From an uncultured Oscillospiraceae bacterium (GTDB lineage: Bacteria > Bacillota > Clostridia > Oscillospirales > Acutalibacteraceae), in assembly GCA_948471095.1 (NCBI GenBank), contig CAOKRG010000009.1, positions 1 to 64,000 on the forward strand: DNA of 64,000 nucleotides, read 5' to 3'. This document shows positions 42,514 to 50,853 of this stretch, in pieces. The notes beneath the pieces were generated by a model, which was given only the letters and a program-made list of their open reading frames with translations, did no database searches and was not told where the DNA came from. The translations under genes and the position numbers were made by a program. The stretch's first letter is position 1, and the number at the start of each line of letters is the position of its first letter.

Positions 42514-42750
42514 ATGGGAGGTTTCATAACCGTAGAAGCCTTACAGAAGGATTGCTATCTATGCAAGAAGACCTATCCTGTAAAAACCACAAGAACTTCT
42601 ATCGCGCCTATGCGGGTGAAAAACTGTGGAAACTACAGCTCAACCCACACTCATAACAATTTCAAAATATATGAGTCGGCAACCTGTCCGACTCATGGGA
42701 TAATTGACTATGCCACCACGTACCAATACGGCGTGTGCCCCTACGGCTAA
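42514..42750 (+). CDS. Small cysteine-rich protein
   Basis: A 78-residue open frame with six cysteines, arranged CYLC near the start, then one, then CPTHG and CPYG toward the end, a layout suggesting metal or disulfide bonding. No signal peptide. The start is uncertain: ATG 42514 has no good ribosome site, and GGGAGG at 42516 would favour a later start. A terminator follows immediately, so something is transcribed here. The gene sits between the low-GC pair and the solute-binding-protein cluster. Function unknown. Confidence 0.45.
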   Translation: MGGFITVEALQKDCYLCKKTYPVKTTRTSIAPMRVKNCGNYSSTHTHNNFKIYESATCPTHGIIDYATTYQYGVCPYG

Positions 42751-42758
42751 TAGACCAC

Positions 42759-42787
42759 AAGGCCTGATTTGATCAGGCCTTACTTTT
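42759..42787 (+). terminator. Terminator at the right edge of the low-GC region
   Basis: AAGGCCTGA (42759-42767) pairs with TCAGGCCTT (42773-42781), followed by ACTTTT. Confidence 0.8.
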
Positions 42788-42815
42788 CACCAAAAATTGG
42801 TTTGGAGGTAAAACC

Positions 42816-44120
42816 ATGAAAAGACGTGTTGCTCTTTTTCTATCTCTTCTATTATTTTGCGCCGTCTTCACCGGCTGCGGCGGCCAGCCTCAGTCTTCCT
42901 CTGTCCCCGAGTCTTCTCCCGCCAGAGAGAGTTCTTCCAGCTTGAGCGCCACGCCCGAACCGGCGCAGCTGCCGGTCCTTTCCCTGTGCGTGGATGTTGC
43001 CGGCGCGGAGTCTCGAGATGTGCGCTCCTTTTTAGAGCGGGTGCCCGGCTTTGAGCGGGACTTTCGTGTGGAATATGATCTTTTGTCCAATGACCCGGCG
43101 GAGCGGGAGGCCCAGTTGACCCGCGTCCGCACGGAAATTATGGCCGGAAAAGGCCCGGACGTTTTTATATCCTATATTCCCCCTGTGGAAATTCCAGGCG
43201 GCGCCCTGTTTCACTACCCGGAAAAAGCCATGCTCAACCGGGTTTTTCTTCCCTTAGACGATTACATCGCCAAAGCGCAATATATGAAGATGGACGAACT
43301 GCTGCCTGTGGTGATGGAGGCGGGAAAAAGCGAAGAGGGGCAGATGCTTTTGCCGCTCTCTTTTAATTTAGCCACTTTCTTAGTGGATACATCCCAATAC
43401 TCGCTTCCCGAGGAACTGCCTGCTTCTTGGGAGGAGATGAGCGCCAGCGAGAATCCGGTATTGTCCTTTACTACCATCATGCAGACATATTCCCCGTTAT
43501 TTGGCCAGTTGGCCGACTTTGAGGCCGAAGAGCTGAAATATGCAGAAGAAGAAATGTTGGAAGTAGTACAAAGAAAGGTCGAGTTACAGAAAAAGCTAGA
43601 CAGCGGAGAATTGACAGACAAGATCAACGCGGACGCTATTGTCCGGGGCTACGGAGAAGGGGTTATTTACCCCAAGCTGGACGACAGCGCCCCGGTGTAT
43701 ACCGCTATACCGCCCTATAACCTACAAGGAGGGGCCACGGCCAGTGTGACCACCTTTGCGGCCATCAACCGGAACACCCAGAACCCGGACACGGCCTTTT
43801 TGCTGCTGGATGTGCTCTTGAGCAAGCAGACCCAGCAGAACGCCAATCTTTACGCCAGCATGGACGGCATGCCCACCCACATGGACCTGGGACAAAGCGG
43901 CGACAAGGCCAGAAGCCTGGACGGCTTCTGGTACATGAACGATGGCAACTATCAAAACTACCTGGAAATGCGGGACAAGATCAACGTGGTCAAGTTCCGC
44001 ACGCCCCTGGACGACTGCCTGGACCGCATCCAGTTCCGTTCCGTGCAGGAGGACACGCCCATTGAAAAAATTGTGCATGAGGAATATACCACCATGCAGA
44101 TGATGCTGGCCGAGAGCTGA
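42816..44120 (+). CDS. ABC transporter solute-binding lipoprotein, copy 1
   Basis: A 434-residue extracellular solute-binding protein of the sugar family 1 type. It has a lipoprotein signal with lipobox FTGC (Cys21), a Ser/Pro-rich linker and a periplasmic-binding-fold domain with family-1 motifs TEIMAGKGPDVFI and VFLPLDDYIAKAQ. It is a clear paralogue of the gene at 46141: both share EEGQMLLPL, AAINRNTQ and the ending M-x-x-LLAES. It lacks its own ATPase and permease next to it, but permeases lie about 5 kb downstream. GGAGG precedes ATG 42816. The ligand is probably an oligosaccharide. Confidence 0.88.
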   Translation: MKRRVALFLSLLLFCAVFTGCGGQPQSSSVPESSPARESSSSLSATPEPAQLPVLSLCVDVAGAESRDVRSFLERVPGFERDFRVEYDLLSNDPAEREAQLTRVRTEIMAGKGPDVFISYIPPVEIPGGALFHYPEKAMLNRVFLPLDDYIAKAQYMKMDELLPVVMEAGKSEEGQMLLPLSFNLATFLVDTSQYSLPEELPASWEEMSASENPVLSFTTIMQTYSPLFGQLADFEAEELKYAEEEMLEVVQRKVELQKKLDSGELTDKINADAIVRGYGEGVIYPKLDDSAPVYTAIPPYNLQGGATASVTTFAAINRNTQNPDTAFLLLDVLLSKQTQQNANLYASMDGMPTHMDLGQSGDKARSLDGFWYMNDGNYQNYLEMRDKINVVKFRTPLDDCLDRIQFRSVQEDTPIEKIVHEEYTTMQMMLAES

Positions 44121-44154
44121 CCTGCGAAAAGAGGAAAGGAATGGGGGATATTTT

Positions 44155-44655
44155 ATGAACCGCGGTTTTAAAATCTTTACCGGCGCGGCGCTGGGGCTGT
44201 GCTGCCTGGCCTTGGCCGTGTGCGCGGCTTTGCTGTTCCGCATCGCCGGGGCCCTGGAAGACCAGGGGGCCCTGTGCCGCCAGGCCCTCCAGCGGCTGGC
44301 GGAGGCCCCTTTGGAGTCCGGGCGGGAAGAGGCCAGCTCCGAAGCACCGGTGGACGTGGGGGAGTTCCTGGTGGTGGAAGAGACGGGCTCCTCCTGGTAC
44401 TGCTATGAGAAGGCCGCCCCGGGCAGACAGCGGGGCATTTACGTGCTGGCCGGGGACGCGCCCGTGACCGGCGGCTCCCTGGCGGCGGGGCAGATGGTCC
44501 GGGTGAGCTATCGGGGCCGGGAGCTTTTGGACCCGCCCAGCTTTGTGGAGCCCGAGGTGGAGGTCCTGGGCGCCGCCAGCCAGGAGGAGCTGGCGGAGGC
44601 GCGGGAATATTTGGAGGTGGAGGTCAAGTCCCGGACCATGCCGGCAGGGTGGTGA
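44155..44655 (+). CDS. Membrane-anchored protein of unknown function
   Basis: A 166-residue protein with one N-terminal transmembrane helix (about 8-28, ALGLCCLALAVCAALLFRIA) and an external domain of about 130 residues. The end (GQMVRVSYRGRELLDPPSF.., VEVLGAASQEELAEA) has the layout of an OB-fold domain like DUF3221, but this is weak. It follows the first solute-binding protein by 34 bases on the same strand, so it could be an accessory to the same uptake system. No catalytic motif is visible. AGGAAAGGAATGGG precedes ATG 44155. Confidence 0.68.
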   Translation: MNRGFKIFTGAALGLCCLALAVCAALLFRIAGALEDQGALCRQALQRLAEAPLESGREEASSEAPVDVGEFLVVEETGSSWYCYEKAAPGRQRGIYVLAGDAPVTGGSLAAGQMVRVSYRGRELLDPPSFVEPEVEVLGAASQEELAEAREYLEVEVKSRTMPAGW

Positions 44656-44754
44656 AAGCCCCCCGGCGGACAAATTTTCGCCCAAAAGGACAGGACGGCG
44701 GGCCCTCCCGCGGGGTATAATAATGGGGAAAAACCACCCAAGGAGGCACGGCAT

Positions 44755-45648
44755 ATGAAGCAACTGGCCCTTTCGTTCAGCCCCTTCACCTACCCCGGGC
44801 TCTACCGGGAGTATTTCCGCTCCCTGCCCGGCGAGCCCCGGGCTCTGGGGGACCTGCTCTCCCATCAGATCATCCACCGGGTCACCCTGGCCCAGGGCAA
44901 CGCCTACGCCAACGCGGACCGGCGCTATGGCGACATGACCCGCTGGCCCTGGCACCGTTCCGCCTGCCAGGACGATATCTATCTGACCGCCCCCGCCATG
45001 GCCGCCGGGCTCTTCCGGCTGGACGAGCGGGGCTTCGTGCCCGACCGGGCCGTGGAGCACAAACTGGTGCTCACCTGCCGCTTTGTGGCGGTGCTGGCCG
45101 CATCCATTTTCAAGTCGAAAGGGATCCCCTGCCGGTGCCGGGCGGGCTTCGCCCCTTATTGCCGGCCCGGGTCCAGCATGGACCACTGGATCAACCAGCT
45201 CTGGCTGGAACAGGAGGGCCGCTGGCTCACCTTCGACGCGGACGGCCTTTACGACGGCCTGGGCATGCCTGTCACCCAGTATGACATGAAGCCGGAGGAA
45301 TTCGACTGGGCGGGGGACGTGTGGCTGGCCATCCGCCGGGGCGGGACGGACGGGGCGCGGTTCGTCTATGCCGACAGCCTGGGCACCTGCGGCCTGCGGG
45401 CCGCCGCCCGCTACCTGGTCTACGACCTGTGCGCTTTGATGAACTTTGAGGTCTCCTATGTGTTCGCGCCCCGGTTTTTGGCCCCCTTTCTGAACCGGGA
45501 GGCGGAGGCCATCCCCCCGGCGCAGCTGGAAAAAATGGACGCTTTGGCCCGGCTGCTCCAAGACCCGGACGAAAACGGCCCGGCCTTACAGGCCTTTTGG
45601 GAGAGTGAGCGGGAATTTCGGGACATGGTGAGCCCTTTGGTGGGCTGA
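44755..45648 (+). CDS. Transglutaminase-like cysteine peptidase/ligase fold protein
   Basis: A 297-residue protein with a transglutaminase-fold core. The catalytic triad appears as Cys108 in LVLTCRFVAVLAASIF, His144 in MDHWINQLW and Asp161 in LTFDADGL; the pattern GIPCRCRAGFAPY after the Cys is typical of these domains. Family members act as peptidases or cross-linkers, but many bacterial ones have no known substrate. There is no signal peptide, so it is probably cytoplasmic. AGGAGG lies before ATG 44755, and a TATAAT sits about 40 bases upstream. A cloverleaf repeat begins two bases after its stop codon. Confidence 0.8.
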   Translation: MKQLALSFSPFTYPGLYREYFRSLPGEPRALGDLLSHQIIHRVTLAQGNAYANADRRYGDMTRWPWHRSACQDDIYLTAPAMAAGLFRLDERGFVPDRAVEHKLVLTCRFVAVLAASIFKSKGIPCRCRAGFAPYCRPGSSMDHWINQLWLEQEGRWLTFDADGLYDGLGMPVTQYDMKPEEFDWAGDVWLAIRRGGTDGARFVYADSLGTCGLRAAARYLVYDLCALMNFEVSYVFAPRFLAPFLNREAEAIPPAQLEKMDALARLLQDPDENGPALQAFWESEREFRDMVSPLVG

Positions 45649-45649
45649 T

Positions 45650-45738
45650 ATAGTAAATTTAGAACCAGCAAAGCCGGTTCTAAAGGTAGGCGGCAAGGTC
45701 GCCTGGTTCAAAAGCTTCTTTTGAACTTAATTATTACT
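45650..45738. repeat. Cloverleaf repeat, copy 1
   Basis: Outer arms ATAGTAAATT and AATTATTACT enclose three hairpins: TTTAGAACC/GGTTCTAAA, GGCG/CGCC and TTCAAAAG/CTTTTGAA. The same three-arm layout with different stems occurs at 56342-56446. It starts immediately after the transglutaminase-like gene. Confidence 0.7.
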
Positions 45739-45920
45739 CCAGCAATAAATTGTAGGAAAAGCAAAGGCGGGACTACGTCCCGAAGGGGGCCTGCGGCCCA
45801 TGAAGCATATTTTGGCCTCCGGCGGCTTAGGGCGCTGCCCTAAGAACCTACCAGGGGCCTAACGCCCCTGGACCGCGTAATATTTCCTACAAATAACTGT
45901 CGGGCTAATAACTATAAAAC
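45739..45920. repeat. Modular hairpin repeat with GCT loop
   Basis: Includes GGCCTCCGGCGG, the hairpin TTAGGGC-GCT-GCCCTAA (45827-45843) and CCAGGGGCCTAACGCCCCTG (45849-45868), then GACCGCGTAATATTTCC. The same three parts in order occur at 12468-12570 and 57183-57260 with different stems. Confidence 0.75.
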
Positions 45921-45966
45921 AAAGAGGCCCGGACAGCCGTCTCGTTTGGCTGTCCGGGCCTTTTTG
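45921..45966. terminator. Strong hairpin terminator upstream of the second solute-binding protein
   Basis: AGGCCCGGACAGCC (45925-45938) pairs with GGCTGTCCGGGCCT (45948-45961), followed by TTTTT. Confidence 0.88.
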
Positions 45967-46039
45967 CGCCTCCTTGGCGAAAAGCACAGGAAATTTGCCG
46001 GAGAAATGTTTCAATATGGTTACAATCGTCCAGAGAAGG

Positions 46040-46068
46040 TTGACACTGAAATCATAGTAAGGTAAAAT
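46040..46068 (+). promoter_or_regulatory. Sigma-A promoter of the second solute-binding protein
   Basis: TTGACA (46040-46045), 17-base spacer, TAAAAT (46063-46068); the start codon is 72 bases downstream. Confidence 0.85.
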
Positions 46069-46140
46069 ATGTATAGTAGGAAAATGATGGATTTACAGCT
46101 AAATGTAAATGGAGCTGACCGGAACAAGGAGGAATGGGAA

Positions 46141-47457
46141 ATGAAAAAGGGAATTGCGGCGCTGTGCCTTTTGGCCATGGTTTTGGGGATGCTGGGGGGA
46201 TGCCGCAAGACGGAGCCGGAGGCCTCCCAGAGCGCCGGGGCAAGCCCGGAGGCCCTGCCGGTGATCCATATGTGCGTGGACGCGGCCTATACCGCGGGGG
46301 GCGGCAGCCCCTGGCCGGAGCTGCTGGACGCCGTGCCGGGAATGGGCCGGGAGTTCACTGTTTTGCGGGAGGCCCTGCCCGTGAAGGACCCGGAGCGGGA
46401 CGCCCAGCTGACCCGCATCCGCACGGAGGTCATGGCCGGCAAGGGGCCCGACCTGTTTTTCTGCGACTGCTTGGACATTTACTATCTTCCGGACGTGTCC
46501 TCCGGGGCGCTGTTCCCCTTCCCGGAGGCGGCCATGGACCGGCGGATCTTCCTGCCCCTGGACGACTACATCGCCAAGGCCCAGCGGATGGAATGGGACC
46601 AGCTGTTGCCCGCCGTGATGGAGGCCGGGCGGGGGGAGGAGGGGCAGATGCTGCTTCCCCTGGCCTACCGGTTCACGGCCATGGGATATGACCGGGAGAA
46701 GTTCCAGCTAAAGGAAGCCCTGCCCATGACCTGGGACCAGATGCTGGAAAGCCAGGACCAGCTGGCGCAAAACGCCGCCCTTACCTCCTTTGACGGGGTT
46801 TTGGGCGCGCTGGCGGATTATGACAGGGAAGAGCTGCGGTTTTCCCAGGAGGAGCTGCTGCTTCGGGCGGAGCAGGTCTGGGGCCAAGAGGAAAAATGGC
46901 GCGGCGGCCAGCTGGACGAAATTTACGAATGGAACGAGGAGGCGGGCTTCTTCCTGCCCAAGGAGGGGGTGGAGCCCCTAAATTTCGGCAATTTCGAGCG
47001 GGCCCAGATCGACGGGCACGCGGACCTGTCCCTTTCGGGCAAGGAATACATTATGGTCCCCCTTTACAACACCGCCGGGGGCGTGACGGCCCAGGTGACC
47101 GCCTTCGCGGCCATTAACCGGAACACCCAGTTCCCCGAGGAATGCTTCCGGGTGCTGGACACTCTGCTGAGCAAGAGCCAGCTGCAAAAGTCCGGAATCT
47201 ATGCCTGCATGGGCGGGATCGCGCCCTATCAGGGCCTGGGCTCCTCCGCCGAGCCCTTCTGCGGCTGGCATATGAACGACTGGAACTGGGAGCAGTTCAA
47301 CCAGATCGTGGGGCAGATCAACGCGGCCCAGTTCTATACGCCCCTCAACGAGGAGCTGGGAAAGATCGTCCCGGAGCGCTTTAACAACGGCACGCCCATG
47401 GAGAAGATTGTGTCCGGCGTATACCGGACCATGGAGATGCTGCTGGCCGAGAGCTGA
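46141..47457 (+). CDS. ABC transporter solute-binding lipoprotein, copy 2
   Basis: A 438-residue lipoprotein (start ATG 46141 after AAGGAGG) with lipobox LGGC (Cys21). It is paralogous to the gene at 42816 along its whole length: TRIRTEVMAGKGPDLFF, IFLPLDDYIAKAQRM, VTAFAAINRNTQF and the ending EMLLAES are shared or nearly so. The two genes therefore arose by duplication. It is followed 39 bases later by the third binding protein, and permeases lie beyond that. Divergence in the middle suggests different ligand preference. Extracellular, tethered to the membrane. Confidence 0.9.
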   Translation: MKKGIAALCLLAMVLGMLGGCRKTEPEASQSAGASPEALPVIHMCVDAAYTAGGGSPWPELLDAVPGMGREFTVLREALPVKDPERDAQLTRIRTEVMAGKGPDLFFCDCLDIYYLPDVSSGALFPFPEAAMDRRIFLPLDDYIAKAQRMEWDQLLPAVMEAGRGEEGQMLLPLAYRFTAMGYDREKFQLKEALPMTWDQMLESQDQLAQNAALTSFDGVLGALADYDREELRFSQEELLLRAEQVWGQEEKWRGGQLDEIYEWNEEAGFFLPKEGVEPLNFGNFERAQIDGHADLSLSGKEYIMVPLYNTAGGVTAQVTAFAAINRNTQFPEECFRVLDTLLSKSQLQKSGIYACMGGIAPYQGLGSSAEPFCGWHMNDWNWEQFNQIVGQINAAQFYTPLNEELGKIVPERFNNGTPMEKIVSGVYRTMEMLLAES

Positions 47458-47496
47458 CCCTATATAAACCATACCCAAGAAAAAGGAGAGATTGCC

Positions 47497-49092
47497 ATGA
47501 AAAAGTACCTCGCCCTGCTTTTGACGCTGAGCCTGCTCTGCGGCCTTTTGGCCGCCTGCCGCACCCAGCCCCCGGCCCCGGAGACCGCGGAGCGCTGGGT
47601 CAACGACGGGGAGCCCACTACCATCAAAATCCTCACCGAGCGCTTTATGTGGGGCGAATCCCCGAGCATCGTGCTGGAAAACAAGGCCTCCCACCTGCTG
47701 GGCAGTTTGGGGCGGATCATCGACTATTTCGAGCACGAGCACCCCAATGTCACGGTAGAGGTGGAATACGTCACCATTGCCCCCAGCACCCGGGAGACGG
47801 AGATGCAGGCCCGCCGGGTCGCCCTGATGGGCGGGGACGTGCCGGACATCTACCTGATGCCCACCCTGTCCGATGGGATGTTTTACGAAGGCCGGGACAT
47901 GGAGAACGGGGAGTATCCATTTGTGTTCCGGGACCCGGCCCAGGCCATGACCAACGGCTGGTTCGCGGACGTGGCCCCCTATTACAACGGGGACGAGGAG
48001 CTGCACACCGAGGGCCTGGTCCCAGGGGTAATGGAGGCCGGCGTGCTGGACGGCCAGCGGCTGATTCTGCCCCTGGGCTACGACATGGAGCTGATGTTCC
48101 TGGATAAGAAGGAGATGGAGGCCTCCGGCCTGGACCGGGAGGCCTTGGGGACCTACGGCGGCGCCATCGGCCATGTGCTGGGGCTGGACGACCCGCGCTG
48201 GACCACGGGGATGAACTTCTACGGCATGCAGCTGAACCTGCTGCCGCCCCTGTGCGACTATAAAACGGAGAGCCCGCTGCTCAAGGAGGAAGAGGCGGTC
48301 CAGTTTTTGAAAACGGTCCGCAGTTTGTCGGACGAGGTGAACGAGTACTATCAGGACTATTTCGACCGCCATCCGGACGTACAGAGCATAGGAGTCCCTT
48401 ATCTATCGTCCTATTTAGGCGGGGAGAAGAAAGACGTGTTTTCTCCGGAGCTGCCAGCCCTGGACGTGCCCCTGCGCCGGGCGGTGGACGTGCTGGCCAT
48501 CTGCAAGGCCCAGGGCTTTGAGACGGAGGTCCTGCCCGTGCGGGATGTGGACGGGAAGCTTTCCGCCAACGTCACCTACTGGGGCGCGGTAAGCTCCGGG
48601 AGCAAGAACATCCCCCTGGCCTATGAGTTCCTGCGGCTGTTCCTGACCCCGGAGGTCCAGTGGGGCGGGACCCTTACCTGCCAGGACGGCACGACCTTTA
48701 AAACCGGCTTTTTGGGAAAGCTGTCCGGAAGCGAAGAGCTGCACATAACCCCCGGCTGGCCGGTGCGCAGCCAGGGCGCGGTGGAGGCCCGGTGGGAGAA
48801 GATTTACCAGGAGGCTAAGCGGTACGAACGCAACGCCCTGGTGCTCGCGGACAAGGCTCCCCCGCGCATTACCGACCTGCTGGCCGTGGAGGTAACGGAC
48901 GAGGACCTGCCTTTCCTGGCGGAGGGCGTGGACCGGGCCCGGTTCCCCTCGGTAGCGGACCTGTGGTTCGACCGCCTGAGCAGCACGGTGCTTTACCCCG
49001 GCCTCAAGGCCCAGCCCCTGACGGACCAGGAGATTGCCGGAAAGACGAAGGAATTCCTGCGGGAGCTGCGGTACCATTTGGCGGAGGGCTGA
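47497..49092 (+). CDS. ABC transporter solute-binding lipoprotein, divergent copy 3
   Basis: A 531-residue lipoprotein with lipobox LAAC (Cys21). It is larger and more distant from the other two, with a family-1 type fold (ARRVALMGGDVPDIYLMPTL, SKNIPLAYEFLRLFLTPE). It is directly downstream of copy 2 (39 bases) with an AAGGAG site, so all probably share the promoter at 46040. Two permease genes follow on the same strand with a separate promoter. It probably donates a sugar or oligosaccharide to these permeases; an ATPase is not encoded in the window, and many Firmicutes share one MsmK-like ATPase for several systems. Confidence 0.87.
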   Translation: MKKYLALLLTLSLLCGLLAACRTQPPAPETAERWVNDGEPTTIKILTERFMWGESPSIVLENKASHLLGSLGRIIDYFEHEHPNVTVEVEYVTIAPSTRETEMQARRVALMGGDVPDIYLMPTLSDGMFYEGRDMENGEYPFVFRDPAQAMTNGWFADVAPYYNGDEELHTEGLVPGVMEAGVLDGQRLILPLGYDMELMFLDKKEMEASGLDREALGTYGGAIGHVLGLDDPRWTTGMNFYGMQLNLLPPLCDYKTESPLLKEEEAVQFLKTVRSLSDEVNEYYQDYFDRHPDVQSIGVPYLSSYLGGEKKDVFSPELPALDVPLRRAVDVLAICKAQGFETEVLPVRDVDGKLSANVTYWGAVSSGSKNIPLAYEFLRLFLTPEVQWGGTLTCQDGTTFKTGFLGKLSGSEELHITPGWPVRSQGAVEARWEKIYQEAKRYERNALVLADKAPPRITDLLAVEVTDEDLPFLAEGVDRARFPSVADLWFDRLSSTVLYPGLKAQPLTDQEIAGKTKEFLRELRYHLAEG

Positions 49093-49135
49093 GGCCGGAG
49101 GACGCTGGAGGAATGTACGGGTAAGGAAAATGTTG

Positions 49136-49164
49136 TTGGCAGAAAGTCGAAAATCTGGTATAAT
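49136..49164 (+). promoter_or_regulatory. Sigma-A promoter of the permease genes
   Basis: TTGGCA (49136-49141), 17-base spacer, TATAAT (49159-49164), about 40 bases before the permease start. Confidence 0.82.
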
Positions 49165-49203
49165 ACAAAATGAATAGCCCTGGTTAAGTTAGGAGTGAAA
49201 CGG

Positions 49204-50067
49204 ATGAAGAAATCCAAGTCCGCCCTGCAAGGCTGGCTGCTGGTCAGCCCCCTGCTCATCGGGTGCCTGCTGTTTTACGCCATCCCCTTCGTGCTGGTGA
49301 TGCAGTACTCCCTCTCCACCGGCAGCGGCAGCGCCCTGTATTTTGTGGGCTTTATCAACTATCAGGACGTGGCCTCAAACGGCATGTTCACCCTGGCCTT
49401 TGGCAACACCATGCGCTTTTTGGCCGCGGCCCTGCCCCTGATTATGGTGCTGGCTTACGCCATCGCCCTGCTGATGCAAAAACAGGCCAATAAGCACAAG
49501 CTGCTGAAATCCGTATTCCTGTTCCCGTACATCATGCCCGTGGTGGGCGCGGTGATCTTGGTGGAGCTGCTCTTTGCCGAGTCCGGGGTCCTGCCCGCTT
49601 TGACCAATGCCCTGGGCCTGCCCCTGACGGACTGGCTGGGCGGTCCGGCGGCCTTTGGGGTGGTGCTGCTCCTGTATTTGTGGAAGAACACGGGCTACAG
49701 CGTGATTTTGCTGCTGGCGGGCCTGGTCACCATTCCGGAGGAGCAGTACTCCGCCGCCGACTTGGACGGGGCCTCCGGCTGGCAGAAGTTCTACTACATC
49801 ACCACGCCCCAGATGTGGTACTCGGTGTTCTTCGCCCTCATCTTCTCGCTCATCAACGCCTTCAAGTGCTTCCGGGAGATCTTCCTCATCGGCGGCACCC
49901 ACCCCAACGAGAACATCTACATGCTCCAGCACTTCCTCAACAACAGCTTTGAGAACCTGAACTACGCCAAGCTCTCCGTGGCCTCGGTGCTGCTTCTGAT
50001 CGTGGTGCTGGCGGTGTTCGCGGTGTTTTACGGGTTCGTAAGAAAAAAGGAGGCCTTTCGCGGATGA
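49204..50067 (+). CDS. ABC sugar transporter permease (UgpA/MalF type)
   Basis: A 287-residue membrane protein with six transmembrane helices. The start is ATG 49204, after GGAG with an 8-base spacer; GTG 49195 is in frame but within the ribosome site. The EAA loop reads EEQYSAADLDGASGWQKFYY, which contacts the ATPase, and identifies it as a CUT1-family sugar permease. ATGA overlap joins it to the next permease. It is the first membrane subunit of the uptake system fed by the binding proteins upstream. Confidence 0.93.
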   Translation: MKKSKSALQGWLLVSPLLIGCLLFYAIPFVLVMQYSLSTGSGSALYFVGFINYQDVASNGMFTLAFGNTMRFLAAALPLIMVLAYAIALLMQKQANKHKLLKSVFLFPYIMPVVGAVILVELLFAESGVLPALTNALGLPLTDWLGGPAAFGVVLLLYLWKNTGYSVILLLAGLVTIPEEQYSAADLDGASGWQKFYYITTPQMWYSVFFALIFSLINAFKCFREIFLIGGTHPNENIYMLQHFLNNSFENLNYAKLSVASVLLLIVVLAVFAVFYGFVRKKEAFRG

Positions 50068-50840
50068 AAAAGAAATCCTCTCTTTCCGGCAGCGTGCTGG
50101 CCTGGGCGTTCGCCTTCCTCTCCATCGCGCCCTTTGTGTATGTGCTGGCCCTCAGCTTTCTGCCCCAGTCCAGCGGAATGACCTTCCACTTCTATTACGA
50201 GGTCTTTTTGGGCACGTCCCAGTATTTGGTCCGGTTCTGGAAGTCCCTCCTCATCTGCCTGTGCATTGTGGCCGGGCAGCTGGTGGTCTCCATTCTGGCG
50301 GGCTATGGCTTTGCGAAATGCGAGTTTAAAGGAAAAAACGCCCTGCTCTTTCTGCTGATGATTTTGATGGTCCTTCCCCTGCAGGTCACCCTGGCGCCCA
50401 ACTATATCATGCTGGACGGCCTGGGCCTGCTGGATACCTACGCGGCGCTGATTCTGCCCTCCATCTTCGCCCCCCTGGGCGCCTTTATTCTGACCCAGAG
50501 CTTTAAATCCGTCAGCGAGGACATTGTGGACGCGGCCAAGCTGGACGGCTGCGGGCTGTTCCGCCTGCTGCTGAAGATCATTCTTCCCATGAACACCAGC
50601 GGTCTGGTGTGCGTCACCCTGCTCTCCTTTTTGGACGGCTGGAACATGGTGGAGCAGCCCATCGCGTACCTGAAGGATTTTATGCGCTACCCCATTTCCG
50701 TGGCCCTGGCCTACGTGCCCCCCGCGGACCCCACTTTGCAGCTGGTGTGCTGCGTTTTGGTGGTGCTTCCGCCGCTGTTCTTGTTCACCTACTTCAACCG
50801 GGAGCTGGTCGAGGGCATTGTCCTGGCCGAAATGAAATAA
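50064..50840 (+). CDS. ABC sugar transporter permease (UgpE/MalG type)
   Basis: A 258-residue six-helix membrane protein of the CUT1 sugar family. The EAA loop is EDIVDAAKLDGCGLFRLLLK with the conserved Gly and Leu. It overlaps the first permease by four bases (ATGA) and is followed 13 bases later by an accessory membrane protein. Together the two permeases form the translocation path for the sugar captured by the lipoprotein binding proteins. Confidence 0.93.
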   Translation: MKKKSSLSGSVLAWAFAFLSIAPFVYVLALSFLPQSSGMTFHFYYEVFLGTSQYLVRFWKSLLICLCIVAGQLVVSILAGYGFAKCEFKGKNALLFLLMILMVLPLQVTLAPNYIMLDGLGLLDTYAALILPSIFAPLGAFILTQSFKSVSEDIVDAAKLDGCGLFRLLLKIILPMNTSGLVCVTLLSFLDGWNMVEQPIAYLKDFMRYPISVALAYVPPADPTLQLVCCVLVVLPPLFLFTYFNRELVEGIVLAEMK

Positions 50841-50853
50841 GGGAGGGTTTGCG

